In this document: positions 45,275-53,978 of the stretch, piece by piece | Numbering within the stretch: the stretch's first letter is position 1 | Layout: each line of letters begins with the position of its first letter | NCBI GenBank assembly: GCA_947498775.1 | Contig: CANMLL010000010.1 | Location: 62,001 to 126,000, forward strand | Length of the DNA stretch: 64,000 nucleotides | Reading direction: 5' to 3' | DNA from: an uncultured Aquimarina sp. | GTDB lineage: Bacteria > Bacteroidota > Bacteroidia > Flavobacteriales > Flavobacteriaceae | Position numbers and translations under genes: made by a program | Notes under the pieces: generated by a model | Told to the model about the DNA's origin: nothing | The model's input: the letters and a program-made list of their open reading frames with translations, nothing else | The model's database searches: none

Positions 45275-45859
45275 ATGTACGCAATTGTAGAGATAGCAGG
45301 GCAGCAATTTAAAGTTGCAAAAGACCAAAAAGTATTTGTACATCGTTTAGCTGGAGAAGAAGGAGACAAAGTTTCTTTTGACAAAGTTCTTCTTGCAGCA
45401 GATGGAGATAAAGTTACTTTAGGCGCCCCAGCTATAGATGGAGCTCAAGTAGGAGCAAAAATCACAAGACACCTAAAAGGTGATAAAGTTATTGTTTTCA
45501 AGAAAAAGAGACGTAAAGGATACCGTGTAAAAAATGGTCACCGTCAGTCGCTTACTGAAATCGTTATTGAAAGCATTGTAACTTCTGGAGCTAAAAAAGC
45601 TGCTCCCAAAAAGGAAACCAAAAAAGCTGAACCAAAAGCCAAGGCCGAAACACAAGTAAAAGCCAAAGCAGCTGCACCAAAAGCAGAAGCGAAGCCTAAG
45701 AAGGCGGCTCCAAAAAAAGAAACTAAGCCAAAGGCAAAAACTGAAGATTTAAGTACTAAAACAGTGGCTGAATTGAAAGAATTGGCTAAAGCTGCAGGAA
45801 TTACTGGAATTTCTTCTATGAAGAAAGCAGAATTAATCGAAGCTTTGCAAGGAAAATAA
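45275..45859 (+). CDS. rplU: 50S ribosomal protein L21 with C-terminal extension
   Basis: Residues 1-105 are a normal bL21 (MYAIVEIAGQQFKVAKDQKVFVHRL; KVIVFKKKRRKGYRVKNGHRQ). They are followed by a Lys/Ala/Pro-rich low-complexity linker of about 50 residues and a C-terminal helical module (DLSTKTVAELKELAKAAG ... KKAELIEALQGK) of the SAP/HeH/Rho-N type that usually binds nucleic acid. The protein is nearly twice the usual length. It is co-transcribed with L27, which follows 48 bases later. Confidence 0.95.
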   Translation: MYAIVEIAGQQFKVAKDQKVFVHRLAGEEGDKVSFDKVLLAADGDKVTLGAPAIDGAQVGAKITRHLKGDKVIVFKKKRRKGYRVKNGHRQSLTEIVIESIVTSGAKKAAPKKETKKAEPKAKAETQVKAKAAAPKAEAKPKKAAPKKETKPKAKTEDLSTKTVAELKELAKAAGITGISSMKKAELIEALQGK

Positions 45860-45907
45860 AAAAAGGGCAGGTAATACTGTTATTATTAATAATAAAACCT
45901 AAAGAAA

Positions 45908-46168
45908 ATGGCTCATAAAAAAGGAGTTGGTAGTTCGAAGAACGGTAGAGAATCAGAATCGAAACGCTTAGGTGTAAAGATATTTGGTGGACAAGCTGCC
46001 GTGGCGGGTAACATCATTGTAAGACAAAGAGGCACAACGCACAAACCAGGTGAGAATGTTTACGCTGGTAAAGATCATACATTACATGCCAAAGTAGATG
46101 GTACTGTAAAATTTACTAAGAAAAAGGATAACAAATCTTATGTTTCTATAGAACCATTTGAAGCTTAA
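45908..46168 (+). CDS. rpmA: 50S ribosomal protein L27
   Basis: The protein is 86 aa with the typical start [20 protein letters not shown] and the block [16 protein letters not shown]. The N-terminus reaches the peptidyl-transferase centre and begins directly with AHKKG, without the cleaved extension found in Firmicutes. A terminator follows. Confidence 0.98.
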   Translation: MAHKKGVGSSKNGRESESKRLGVKIFGGQAAVAGNIIVRQRGTTHKPGENVYAGKDHTLHAKVDGTVKFTKKKDNKSYVSIEPFEA

Positions 46169-46193
46169 GAATCCTTCCATTGTAATAAAATTG

Positions 46194-46220
46194 ACCCTCT
46201 TTTAGGAAACTAAAGAGGGT
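46194..46220 (+). terminator. Terminator of the L21-L27 operon
   Basis: ACCCTCTTTTAG (46194-46205) pairs with CTAAAGAGGGT (46210-46220), with one bulged T, and is followed by TTTTTT. It may also serve the convergent gene at 46240. Confidence 0.82.
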
Positions 46221-46239
46221 TTTTTATTTATGCAGTATT

Positions 46240-46857
46240 CTAATATCCATGAACTTTGCATAACTCTTGTGGAGATTGTTTTTGAGCAGCTATTAATCTT
46301 CGAAAAATAGATAAAACCTCTTTGATCTCTACAGGATCACACTCTTTTACTTCACTTTTGAAATACATAGATACATCGAGATATTTTTCCTTAATGTCAT
46401 CGGTTACATCTTCGTTTTCAAATTGTTTAATTAAGCATTTAATAGCGTTCTCTTTATTGAAATAGATTCTCAATTCTGATGCGCTCCAGTCTTCTTCTGT
46501 CCCGATAACATCTCCTGTGTTTTCATCATAAATAGTCTCATCATTATCAAAACCATCACTATTTAAATAGAAAAATAATGAGTCATTTGAGATATAGTAA
46601 TCATTAAAAGCAGCATAATGCCCTTGATGATATGAGTGCGAAATAAATTTTAAATCTTCATTTTGATAGTAATATGTTAGTGTTGCACTAATGCTTAAAT
46701 CTTTGCACGAATACGCTATTTCTTTTTCTTGTAGTAGTCCTTTTTCTTGCAGTTCTGATATTATGGTGTACTGCTGTTTAATATGTTGGATGGCCTGATC
46801 ATCACTTTGAGCAAAAACCATCGATGTTATAAAGTAAAAACCAAAAAGTAATCTCAT
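46240..46857 (-). CDS. Hypothetical exported protein
   Basis: I do not recognise a family. The protein is 205 aa with a signal peptide (MRLLFGFYFITSMVFAQ). The mature part is acidic and rich in Tyr, Asp and Glu (YYISNDSLFFYLNSDGFDNDE), with three cysteines at widely spaced positions (YSCKDL, IKCLIKQ, KECDP). It is probably periplasmic. It is convergent with rpmA and divergent from the small gene at 46922. Confidence 0.65.
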   Translation of the reverse strand: MRLLFGFYFITSMVFAQSDDQAIQHIKQQYTIISELQEKGLLQEKEIAYSCKDLSISATLTYYYQNEDLKFISHSYHQGHYAAFNDYYISNDSLFFYLNSDGFDNDETIYDENTGDVIGTEEDWSASELRIYFNKENAIKCLIKQFENEDVTDDIKEKYLDVSMYFKSEVKECDPVEIKEVLSIFRRLIAAQKQSPQELCKVHGY

Positions 46858-46921
46858 TACAAGTTAGGTTAAACGAATTGTCTAAATTTACTATACCAAA
46901 ATCATAAAATCGAATAAAACC

Positions 46922-47260
46922 ATGAAAACTTCATTAATTAATACCTTATGGTGTACTATTTTCTTTGTATTTGTTACGTTTCAAGTTACGGCACAAGAAA
47001 TACCTAAATACGATTACCTGGAGGTTATTGTTATTCAGAAAGCAAATAATAGTGGAAAAATTAAGAGAATTAAAGTGGAAGAGCAACGGTCTCTCGAGGG
47101 GAAGCAGATCACGATTAAGCAATTAGAAAAATTGGAAAACACTTCTGATCTATTAAATTTCATGAATGCTTCCAATTGGGAATTTGTAGATAGACAATCA
47201 GTAGTTTCACAAGAGAATGATCCCGTTTGGATGAGCTATATTTTTAAAAAGAAGAAATAG
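46922..47260 (+). CDS. Hypothetical small exported protein
   Basis: The protein is 112 aa. The signal peptide ends near FQVTAQ (residue 24). The mature protein is about 88 residues, basic, with a pattern (YDYLEVIVIQKANNSGKIKRIKVEE; NFMNASNWEFVDRQ) that recalls small DUF4177-like sheets in which a tyrosine-led strand is followed by a W-E-F/L block. I cannot assign a function. A hairpin terminator follows. Confidence 0.6.
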   Translation: MKTSLINTLWCTIFFVFVTFQVTAQEIPKYDYLEVIVIQKANNSGKIKRIKVEEQRSLEGKQITIKQLEKLENTSDLLNFMNASNWEFVDRQSVVSQENDPVWMSYIFKKKK

Positions 47261-47278
47261 TAATTACGAGATCAAAAA

Positions 47279-47309
47279 AGAGACCCCTTACAAGATGCAA
47301 GGGGTTTCT
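47279..47309. terminator. Bidirectional terminator between 46922-47260 and ahcY
   Basis: AGAGACCCCTT (47279-47289) pairs with AAGGGGTTTCT (47299-47309) with one mismatch. On the minus strand it is followed by TTTTTT, so it also fits the end of the ahcY transcript. Confidence 0.75.
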
Positions 47310-47364
47310 TCTATATTCTGAAAAGCGAAGCGATCCAAAAATCTAGGAACGCTAGTTGTCTGAT

Positions 47365-48681
47365 TTAGTATCTATAATACTCTGGTTTGTAAGGCCCTTC
47401 AACAGTTACGCCAATATACTCGGCTTGTTCTGGTCTTAGGGTTTCTAATTCTACTCCAAGACGTGCAAGGTGTAACTTAGCTACTTTTTCATCAAGATGT
47501 TTTGGTAGCATGTATACTTCATTTTTGTAGTTATCAGAATTTTTCCAAAGTTCGATCTGAGCTAATGTTTGATTGGTGAATGAGTTACTCATTACAAAAC
47601 TAGGATGCCCTGTAGCACAACCAAGGTTTACCAAACGACCTTCGGCAAGGATAATGATATCTTTACCATCAATAGTATATTTATCTACTTGTGGTTTTAT
47701 CTCATCTCTTGTATTTCCATGGTTATCGTTTAACCAAGCCATATCGATCTCATTATCAAAATGCCCTATATTACAAACAATAGCTTTATCTTTTAATGCT
47801 TTAAAGTGCTGTGCTTGTACGATATCTTTATTACCAGTAGTTGTAATCACTACATCGGCAATACCAATTACAGTTTCAAGTTTCTTTACTTCAAAACCAT
47901 CCATAGCTGCTTGCAGAGCGCAAATAGGGTCAATTTCGGTTACGGTTACTATTGATCCTGCTCCTCTAAACGAGGCTGCTGTACCTTTACCAACATCACC
48001 ATATCCGCATACTACAACACGTTTACCCGCGAGCATCGTATCAGTAGCACGACGAATTGCATCTACAGCGCTTTCGCGGCATCCATATTTATTATCAAAT
48101 TTAGACTTGGTCACAGAGTCGTTTACATTAATTGCAGGCATAGGTAACGTTCCGTTTTTCATTCTTTCATACAAACGGTGAACGCCAGTAGTAGTTTCTT
48201 CAGACAATCCCTTGATACCATCTACCAACTCTGGATATCTGTCTAACACCATATTAGTAAGATCTCCACCATCGTCAAGGATCATATTCAAAGGTTTACG
48301 ATCTTCACCAAAAAATAGAGTTTGTTCGATACACCAGTCAAATTCTTCTTCATTCATTCCTTTCCAGGCATATACTGGGATACCTGCATCTGCAATGGCA
48401 GCAGCAGCTTGATCCTGAGTAGAGAAGATATTACAAGAACTCCAGGTGACCTCTGCACCAAGAGCTTGAAGTGTCTCAATAAGCACAGCCGTTTGTATAG
48501 TCATATGTAAACACCCGGCAATACGAGCGCCTTTAAGAGGTTGTTCGTCTTTGTACTCTTTGCGTAGAGACATAAGTCCAGGCATTTCAGCTTCAGCTAA
48601 TTCGATTTCTTTTCTTCCCCATGCAGCCAACGAAATATCTTTCACTTTGAAAGGAACATAAGGTACTGTTTTGGTACTCAT
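47365..48681 (-). CDS. ahcY: Adenosylhomocysteinase
   Basis: This NAD-dependent enzyme cleaves S-adenosylhomocysteine to homocysteine and adenosine, regenerating the methyl cycle. At 438 aa it shows substrate-domain motifs [11 protein letters not shown] and [13 protein letters not shown], catalytic residues within [13 protein letters not shown], and the Rossmann loop [10 protein letters not shown] (225-234). The C-terminus [22 protein letters not shown], which reaches the NAD site of the partner subunit, is intact. A TATCTTTG box precedes it. Confidence 0.98.
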   Translation of the reverse strand: MSTKTVPYVPFKVKDISLAAWGRKEIELAEAEMPGLMSLRKEYKDEQPLKGARIAGCLHMTIQTAVLIETLQALGAEVTWSSCNIFSTQDQAAAAIADAGIPVYAWKGMNEEEFDWCIEQTLFFGEDRKPLNMILDDGGDLTNMVLDRYPELVDGIKGLSEETTTGVHRLYERMKNGTLPMPAINVNDSVTKSKFDNKYGCRESAVDAIRRATDTMLAGKRVVVCGYGDVGKGTAASFRGAGSIVTVTEIDPICALQAAMDGFEVKKLETVIGIADVVITTTGNKDIVQAQHFKALKDKAIVCNIGHFDNEIDMAWLNDNHGNTRDEIKPQVDKYTIDGKDIIILAEGRLVNLGCATGHPSFVMSNSFTNQTLAQIELWKNSDNYKNEVYMLPKHLDEKVAKLHLARLGVELETLRPEQAEYIGVTVEGPYKPEYYRY

Positions 48682-48787
48682 AAATAGTTTGTTTTATGTT
48701 TATCAACTGTGCCCTAGTAATTGGCACTAAATTATTCTAAATTCGTTCTTCAAAAAATAAGGTAATAATCTTTCAAATTTCGGTTTG

Positions 48788-48795
48788 CAAAGATA
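48788..48795 (-). promoter_or_regulatory. -7 box of the ahcY promoter
   Basis: On the minus strand the sequence is TATCTTTG, an exact TAnnTTTG match about 107 bases before the ahcY start. No clear -33 TTG is found. Confidence 0.55.
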
Positions 48796-48817
48796 CATAA
48801 TAACTTTAAGAATCTAG

Positions 48818-49459
48818 ATGCCTCTTTACAAAACTATAACAGTAGATGAAAGTACTAATGTGTTGATTTGGAAGATTACAGAGACCTATGAAGCACTTTG
48901 TGACGGGATAGAATTGACTAAACATTGTCAGGATCGTGTAGATCATATGAAATCTGAAATACATCGCAGAGGTTTTATGAGTGTACGGCATTTATTGGCA
49001 ATTATTGGATATACAGATCATGATTTGTATTATGACGAATTTGGGAAACCACATCTTAAAGATGGAAAACAAATTTCTATCACCCATTCTTTTGAATTTT
49101 CAGGAATCATTATTAGTGATAACAACGTCGGAATAGATATCGAAAAACAGCGAGAAAAGATCCAGATTATTGCGCATAAGTTTGTGAATACAATAGAAGA
49201 TAATTGCATAAAAGAAAATGATCTTGAGAGGATTAGGGCACTAACGATAATATGGGGTGCCAAAGAGTCCTTGTACAAACTATACGCAACGGCAGGAATA
49301 AGTTTTGAAGAGCATATCCATATTTCTTCTTTCACATTAGACTATCCTTTTGTTTTTGGAGCAATTAATTATAAAGACCAAATTAGCCACTATGACCTGA
49401 CCTTTTTAGAATTTGAAGGATATACCTGTGTATATGCATTGCCTGCTTTAGAGTTTTAA
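48818..49459 (+). CDS. 4'-phosphopantetheinyl transferase superfamily protein
   Basis: The protein is 213 aa. It has the Sfp/AcpT signature: NVGIDIEKQREKI (Mg ligands Asp107 and Glu109) and WGAKESLYKLY (Glu150, Lys154), preceded by the substrate motif FGKPHLKDGKQISITHS. It transfers the phosphopantetheine arm of CoA to acyl or peptidyl carrier proteins. No carrier-protein synthetase is nearby, so it may be the housekeeping holo-ACP synthase of this lineage. It is divergent from ahcY. Confidence 0.92.
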   Translation: MPLYKTITVDESTNVLIWKITETYEALCDGIELTKHCQDRVDHMKSEIHRRGFMSVRHLLAIIGYTDHDLYYDEFGKPHLKDGKQISITHSFEFSGIIISDNNVGIDIEKQREKIQIIAHKFVNTIEDNCIKENDLERIRALTIIWGAKESLYKLYATAGISFEEHIHISSFTLDYPFVFGAINYKDQISHYDLTFLEFEGYTCVYALPALEF

Positions 49460-49466
49460 ATGTTAA

Positions 49467-49483
49467 GCCACGAATACACGAAT
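49467..49483. repeat. Left inverted repeat of the GxxExxY element
   Basis: GCCACGAATACACGAAT matches the inverse of 49881-49897 at 15 of 17 positions. The two arms enclose the GxxExxY pseudogene with little extra DNA. Confidence 0.7.
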
Positions 49484-49489
49484 AATTTT

Positions 49490-49863
49490 ATGAGGAATTT
49501 GATATATAAAAAGAAAGTTATGAAATATTAGGAGTTTTATTTGAAGTTCATAATAATTTAGGAGGAGGATTCTTAGAGGTCGTTTATGGAGATGCATTAG
49601 AGTATGAGTTTGAAATAAGAGGAATACCATACGAGAGAGAAAAACGATATGATGTAAATTATAAGAATATTGTTTTAAAGCATCATTTTTATGCTGATTT
49701 TGTAGTTTATGATAAAATAATTCTTGAAATCAAATCTATTAAATATACACACGAAGCACATATTGCGCAATGTTTAAATTACTTGAAAATTTCAGGGAAT
49801 AAGTTGGCAATTCTAGCTAATTTTGAATCTGAAAGATTGGATTATCAAAGAATCGTATTATAA
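49490..49863 (+). pseudogene. GxxExxY protein gene, frameshifted
   Basis: From ATG at 49490 the frame reads MRNLIYKK and then runs to a stop, because the A-run at 49508-49512 is one base short. In the neighbouring frame the rest is intact to the TAA at 49861: ESYEILGVLFEVHNNLGGG, the signature GFLEVVY, then FYADFVVYDKIILEIKS with the D...ExK pattern of PDDEXK-like folds, and LNYLKISGNKLAILANF. The intact protein would be about 124 residues, the normal family length. The family occurs in 23S rRNA intervening sequences and as scattered copies; its function is unknown. The frameshift may be a real mutation or an assembly error in a homopolymer. Confidence 0.85.
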
Positions 49864-49880
49864 TACTTTTTAGAAAAAAC

Positions 49881-49897
49881 ATTCGTGCATTAGTGGC
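49881..49897. repeat. Right inverted repeat of the GxxExxY element
   Basis: ATTCGTGCATTAGTGGC is the inverse partner of 49467-49483 with two mismatches, and ends 18 bases before the next gene. Confidence 0.7.
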
Positions 49898-49915
49898 AAC
49901 CAAAAAAATAGACCA

Positions 49916-50176
49916 ATGCAAATATCAATAGAACTTACGCTAACCCCTCTTCAGGATGATTATGAAGCACATATTATTCGTTTTATAAAGCGATTAAGAA
50001 CTTCAGAATTTACGGTTTTAGAAAACCCCCTAAGTACTCAGGTTTATGGAGAATATGATAAAGTAATGCCGTTTTTGACCCAAGAACTAAAAATCGCCTT
50101 TGGTAATATGGATCATGTTTTGGCATATATGAAAATGGTAAAAAGCAATAGAAGCGACTATGAGCCAAATTTTTGA
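49916..50176 (+). CDS. Thiamine-binding protein (YkoF/MTH1187 family)
   Basis: This small ferredoxin-like-fold protein (86 aa) has the family pattern MQISIELTLTPLQDDYEAHIIRFIKRL and FTVLENPLSTQVYGEYDKVM. YkoF-type proteins bind thiamine or its pyrimidine precursor. The gene overlaps pnuC by 17 bases, supporting a joint role in vitamin uptake. It begins right after the inverted repeat of the GxxExxY element, so the element may have separated it from an original promoter. Confidence 0.82.
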   Translation: MQISIELTLTPLQDDYEAHIIRFIKRLRTSEFTVLENPLSTQVYGEYDKVMPFLTQELKIAFGNMDHVLAYMKMVKSNRSDYEPNF

Positions 50177-50792
50177 ATATCTCTTTGGTCAGTATGCAGA
50201 ATATACCACACTTGCTGTTTCATTAGAAATTACTGCAGTTATATTTGGTATAGCAAGTGTTTTCTTTGCGTGGCTTAATAAAGTATGGGTATACCCAACA
50301 GGAATAATTAGTACAGCGATTTTTGTTTACTTGCTTTTAAAATGGTCCTTGTTAGGGGATATGATGATTAACATATATTATTTTATTATGAGTATTTACG
50401 GATGGTATATATGGACCCGTAAAGTCGATGAAACTCATGTTACTCCAATTTCCAGAACCAATGCAATGGAAAAGATGATCCAGGTTTTGATTTTTATCGG
50501 AACTTTGATTTTTGTATATGTGATTTACATTACTTTTGACAAGTGGAATAATTGGACCGCATATATTGATACACTTACTACAGCCATATTTTTTGTAGGG
50601 ATGTGGTTAATGGCAAGGAGAAAAATCGAAAATTGGATCTTTTGGATAGTAGGAGATATTATTTCTGTCCCATTATATTTCTATAAAGGATTTACATTTT
50701 CAAGCCTTCAATATGTGATTTTTACGATTATGGCAATTTTTGGATATCTCGCATGGAAGAAAACTTTAGACAAAAAACTAGTAACTGTATAA
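50160..50792 (+). CDS. PnuC-family vitamin transporter, probably thiamine (PnuT type)
   Basis: The protein is 210 aa with about seven hydrophobic helices and the PnuC pattern VYPTGIISTAIFVYLLLKW, MMINIYYFIMSIYGWYIW and the C-terminal IGDIISVPLYFYKGF-like block (here VGDIISVPLYFYKG). PnuC proteins move nicotinamide riboside, and PnuT relatives move thiamine, by facilitated diffusion with trapping by phosphorylation. The overlap with the thiamine-binding gene favours thiamine; the following NadR-like kinase could do the trapping. It overlaps both neighbours (17 and 40 bases). Confidence 0.87.
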   Translation: MSQIFEYLFGQYAEYTTLAVSLEITAVIFGIASVFFAWLNKVWVYPTGIISTAIFVYLLLKWSLLGDMMINIYYFIMSIYGWYIWTRKVDETHVTPISRTNAMEKMIQVLIFIGTLIFVYVIYITFDKWNNWTAYIDTLTTAIFFVGMWLMARRKIENWIFWIVGDIISVPLYFYKGFTFSSLQYVIFTIMAIFGYLAWKKTLDKKLVTV

Positions 50793-51334
50793 AGATAGTG
50801 CTTTTTGGACCCGAATCTACGGGCAAAACAACCTTGGCAAGGCAATTGGCAAAGCATTACCAGACTGTGTTCGTTCCAGAATATATGCGAGAATACCTTC
50901 AGGAAAAGTGGAATGAGCATAAAGAAGTTTGCACATATGATGATCTTATTCCCATAACCAAAGGTCAAATAAGACTAGAAAACGAATACTTAAAAAAGGC
51001 TAATAAAATATTGTTTTACGATACGAACCCCTTAGAACTTAAAGTATATTCTGAAGTTTATTATGAAGGAAAGGTTCCCGATATCTTAAATAAAATTTCA
51101 GTAGAAAATGTTTATGATTTGTATCTTTTAACTTATATTGACACTCCTTGGATCGCTGATGACTTAAGGGATAAACCCAATCAAAGAGAAGCGATGTTTT
51201 TAAGATTCAAAGAATCTTTGGATACGTATGGTCTACCGTACATAGTTTTAGAAGGAGATAAAACCTCTAGATTAAAAGAAGCAATAAAAATCATTGATCG
51301 ATTAATAGTACAGAAAAGTGAACATAACAGATAA
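50753..51334 (+). CDS. NadR-like AAA ATPase/kinase
   Basis: The P-loop kinase is 193 aa with Walker A GPESTGKTTLAR (19-30), then VPEYMREYLQEKW and a Walker-B-like ILFYDTNPLE. This matches the ribosylnicotinamide-kinase part of NadR without its nucleotidyltransferase domain. The 40-base overlap with pnuC suggests that it phosphorylates the imported vitamin (thiamine or nicotinamide riboside). Which substrate it uses cannot be settled from sequence. Confidence 0.82.
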   Translation: MEENFRQKTSNCIKIVLFGPESTGKTTLARQLAKHYQTVFVPEYMREYLQEKWNEHKEVCTYDDLIPITKGQIRLENEYLKKANKILFYDTNPLELKVYSEVYYEGKVPDILNKISVENVYDLYLLTYIDTPWIADDLRDKPNQREAMFLRFKESLDTYGLPYIVLEGDKTSRLKEAIKIIDRLIVQKSEHNR

Positions 51335-52883
51335 AGATATAAAGTTAATTAAATCAAAAGGATTAACTATAGATAAGGTACTTTCGCAAATAGAAATCTT
51401 TAAAAAAGGAATTCCATTTGTACCGCTGAGAAGTGTAGCTACTTTGGATAATGGAATCTTAAAATTTACAGAACATTACCAGTCCGAGTTAACCAAACTC
51501 TACGATTCTAGAGTGTCAAATCTGGAAACAATAAAATTTGTTCCTGCATCGGGAGCAGCTAGCCGTATGTTTAAAGAATTGTTTAAGTTTTTGGACAATT
51601 ATGACTGTGAGAAGGAAAGCCTGAATTCTTATACCAATCATGAGAAAGCAAATGCAATACGACTTTTTTTAATTGGTCTAGAAAAATTTCCTTTTTATAA
51701 TACGGTTATGGAAAAAGTGAAAAGCGTTTATCCTAAATTTGAATCTTTATCTGAAGGAAGACAGCTTTATATTTTTGTTGAAATGATGCTTAGGAAAAAA
51801 GGGTTAAATTATGGAGACTTTCCAAAAGGACTGCTTCCTTTTCATAAGTATACAAATAGTACAGCCACTTCTTTTGAAGAACATCTCTATGAAGCAGCAG
51901 GATATAACACCAATGATAAAGGGGAGTCGAGACTTCATTTTACAATTTCTAAGGATCACCTGGAAGGTTTCAAAGGCGAGTTTGAGAGAATTAAGAAGAA
52001 AGTAGAAGAAAAGACCAATACCAAATTTAGCATCACCTATTCTTTTCAGAAACCAGAAACAGATACTATTGCCGTAACACAAGACAATGAGCCATTTAGA
52101 AAAGAAGATGGATCCTTGTTGTTTAGACCAGGAGGCCATGGTGCATTGATTGAAAATTTAAACGACCTTGATGGGGATATCATTTATATCAAAAATATAG
52201 ATAACGTAGTCGTACGCAAATACCAGGACGAGGTTACCGGCTATAAAAAAGTATTAGCCGGCAAGTTACTTGAAATCCAAGATGAGGTATTTAGAATTCT
52301 GAATGCAATTGATCAAAAAAATCCATCAGAAGCAGAATTAAAAGACATTAAAAAGTTTTTGGTTCAACAACTTAATGTTAGACTACCATTAGATTTTGAT
52401 AAATTCTCAGAAAAATATAAATTAGGGTTTTTGAGAGAATCCTTAAACCGCCCAATTAGGGTTTGCGGAATGGTAATTAATGAAGGTGAGCCGGGAGGAG
52501 GACCATTCTGGATAAAACGAGAAAACGGAAGGTTGATTCTGCAAATTATTGAAGCACCGCAAATCAATAAGCAAGACCCAAGACAAAAGAATATATTAGC
52601 AAGTTCTACTCACTTTAACCCGGTTGATCTGGTATGCGGTGTGAGAGATTACAAAGGAAATAAGTTCAATTTGTTAGACTTTGTAGATCCAGACGCAGGT
52701 TTTATTACCAAAAAAAGCATGAACGGTAAAGTGCTTAAAGCACTAGAGCTTCCTGGACTTTGGAACGGGGCTATGGCCAATTGGATAAGTGTTTTTGTTG
52801 AAGTTCCTATTACTACTTTTAATCCAGTAAAAACAGTAAATGATCTGCTGAAGTCAGCACATCAGGTAAAACTTTTTTCGTGA
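51318..52883 (+). CDS. DUF4301 family protein
   Basis: The protein is 521 aa, soluble and without a signal peptide. Conserved-looking blocks are FVPASGAASRMFKELF, LHFTISKDHLEGFKGEF, FRPGGHGALIENLNDLDGDIIYIKNIDNV and RVCGMVINEGEPGGGPFW. The FVPASGAASRMFK and GGHGALI blocks resemble the nucleotide-sugar pyrophosphorylase fold, which is how the DUF4301 family is often grouped. The activity is unknown. The start is GTG, overlapping the previous gene by 17 bases; the stop overlaps arfB by 4. Confidence 0.8.
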   Translation: MNITDKDIKLIKSKGLTIDKVLSQIEIFKKGIPFVPLRSVATLDNGILKFTEHYQSELTKLYDSRVSNLETIKFVPASGAASRMFKELFKFLDNYDCEKESLNSYTNHEKANAIRLFLIGLEKFPFYNTVMEKVKSVYPKFESLSEGRQLYIFVEMMLRKKGLNYGDFPKGLLPFHKYTNSTATSFEEHLYEAAGYNTNDKGESRLHFTISKDHLEGFKGEFERIKKKVEEKTNTKFSITYSFQKPETDTIAVTQDNEPFRKEDGSLLFRPGGHGALIENLNDLDGDIIYIKNIDNVVVRKYQDEVTGYKKVLAGKLLEIQDEVFRILNAIDQKNPSEAELKDIKKFLVQQLNVRLPLDFDKFSEKYKLGFLRESLNRPIRVCGMVINEGEPGGGPFWIKRENGRLILQIIEAPQINKQDPRQKNILASSTHFNPVDLVCGVRDYKGNKFNLLDFVDPDAGFITKKSMNGKVLKALELPGLWNGAMANWISVFVEVPITTFNPVKTVNDLLKSAHQVKLFS

Positions 52884-53281
52884 ACGTTTCAAGAATTATA
52901 GGCGAATTAAAGTATAAGGCAATTAGAAGTTCTGGTGCCGGGGGTCAACATGTTAATAAAGTGTCTTCAAAAGTTGAGCTTAGTTTTGATATTAACACTT
53001 CAAAAGGGCTTACAGATGATGAAAAAGAGCTTCTTAATCAAAAATTGTCTTCACGATTAACCAGATCAGGAATTTTACGCATACAATGTGGTGATACCAG
53101 AAGTCAGCATAGAAACAAAGAGTTAGTTATACAAAGGCTTTTAGATATTCTTAAAGCTAACCTTCATATTCCCAAAAAGAGAGTGGCCACAAAACCTTCT
53201 AAATCTGCCATTAATAAGCGCTTGGAAAGCAAGCAGAAGCTATCCTTAAAGAAGGCAAACCGCAAAAAACCGCTTCTATAA
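52880..53281 (+). CDS. arfB: Alternative ribosome-rescue peptidyl-tRNA hydrolase ArfB
   Basis: This is a release-factor-like hydrolase (133 aa) with the catalytic GGQ loop (SSGAGGQHVNK, Gly21-Gln23) and a basic C-terminal tail (KSAINKRLESKQKLSLKKANRKK) that occupies the mRNA channel of stalled ribosomes. It lacks the stop-codon-reading domains of RF1/RF2. The start is GTG within GTGA, which overlaps the DUF4301 stop. Confidence 0.93.
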   Translation: MNVSRIIGELKYKAIRSSGAGGQHVNKVSSKVELSFDINTSKGLTDDEKELLNQKLSSRLTRSGILRIQCGDTRSQHRNKELVIQRLLDILKANLHIPKKRVATKPSKSAINKRLESKQKLSLKKANRKKPLL

Positions 53282-53475
53282 ATATAGCGCCGTACAAAAG
53301 CGCGTAAAATTTCTACACTTTTATGTGGATTCCACGGTTTTCCGTGTTTTCAGCTTCATAATTTTTAAGATTTAAATATTTGATAATCAGATATTTGCAT
53401 ATTATTTTATCTCGTCTTTACTCTTTGGAACAATTATTAATAATTATATAGGTATTGATGTAATTCAATAACCCA

Positions 53476-53805
53476 ATGAAAAAGTTACCAATGATAATAG
53501 CAATAGTAGTAAGTATCTTTTCTGCACAGGGTGCAATCGCTCAGGAAGAGTTGGCTATGAATGATAGTAATGAGTATTTTGACTATGATGAGCAACATGA
53601 ATATACTGAAATTAGTGCTTTAGATTTGCCTCTTGCTCTACAGGAAGCTGCAGCAAGGGATTTTCGAAAACTTAGAATAGCAGAAGCTTATATATCAAAA
53701 GACTATACATATAAAGTACTTTTGAGAGATCATAACGATAATACAAAAGTTGTATTTGCAAGCGCTAGTGGCGAATGGATAAAGCCAAACGACAATAAAT
53801 CTTAA
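53476..53805 (+). CDS. Hypothetical small exported protein
   Basis: The protein is 109 aa. The signal peptide (MKKLPMIIAIVVSIFSAQGAIAQ) is followed by an acidic stretch and about 60 residues reading DLPLALQEAAARDFRKLRIAEAYISKDYTYKVLL, which resembles one PepSY-like or BLIP-like repeat. Many such short secreted proteins occur in Flavobacteriaceae. The function is unknown. It precedes the two-component pair, with a terminator between. Confidence 0.6.
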   Translation: MKKLPMIIAIVVSIFSAQGAIAQEELAMNDSNEYFDYDEQHEYTEISALDLPLALQEAAARDFRKLRIAEAYISKDYTYKVLLRDHNDNTKVVFASASGEWIKPNDNKS

Positions 53806-53867
53806 ATCTAGGGGTAGAAAAAGAATATCGTTTTGCAACCAAGGACGATATAAAGTTGTTTAGTGCT

Positions 53868-53901
53868 AAAAAAGAGACTCACTCCCAAGGGTCTCTTTTT
53901 T
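53868..53901 (+). terminator. Terminator before the sigma-54 regulator gene
   Basis: An 11-bp stem (AAAAAAGAGAC at 53868-53878 with GTCTCTTTTTT at 53891-53901) closes a 12-base loop. Confidence 0.85.
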
Positions 53902-53978
53902 TATGTCTTTATTCGCGAAAAATGTTTTAAATTGTAATTTTATAATTGTATTTTTTTGAGTGAATAAATTATTTGGAT

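Noticed and set aside
47573..48181. 202-codon open frame antisense to ahcY
   Set aside because: Mirror of a strongly conserved gene with biased codon use; composition is not protein-like.
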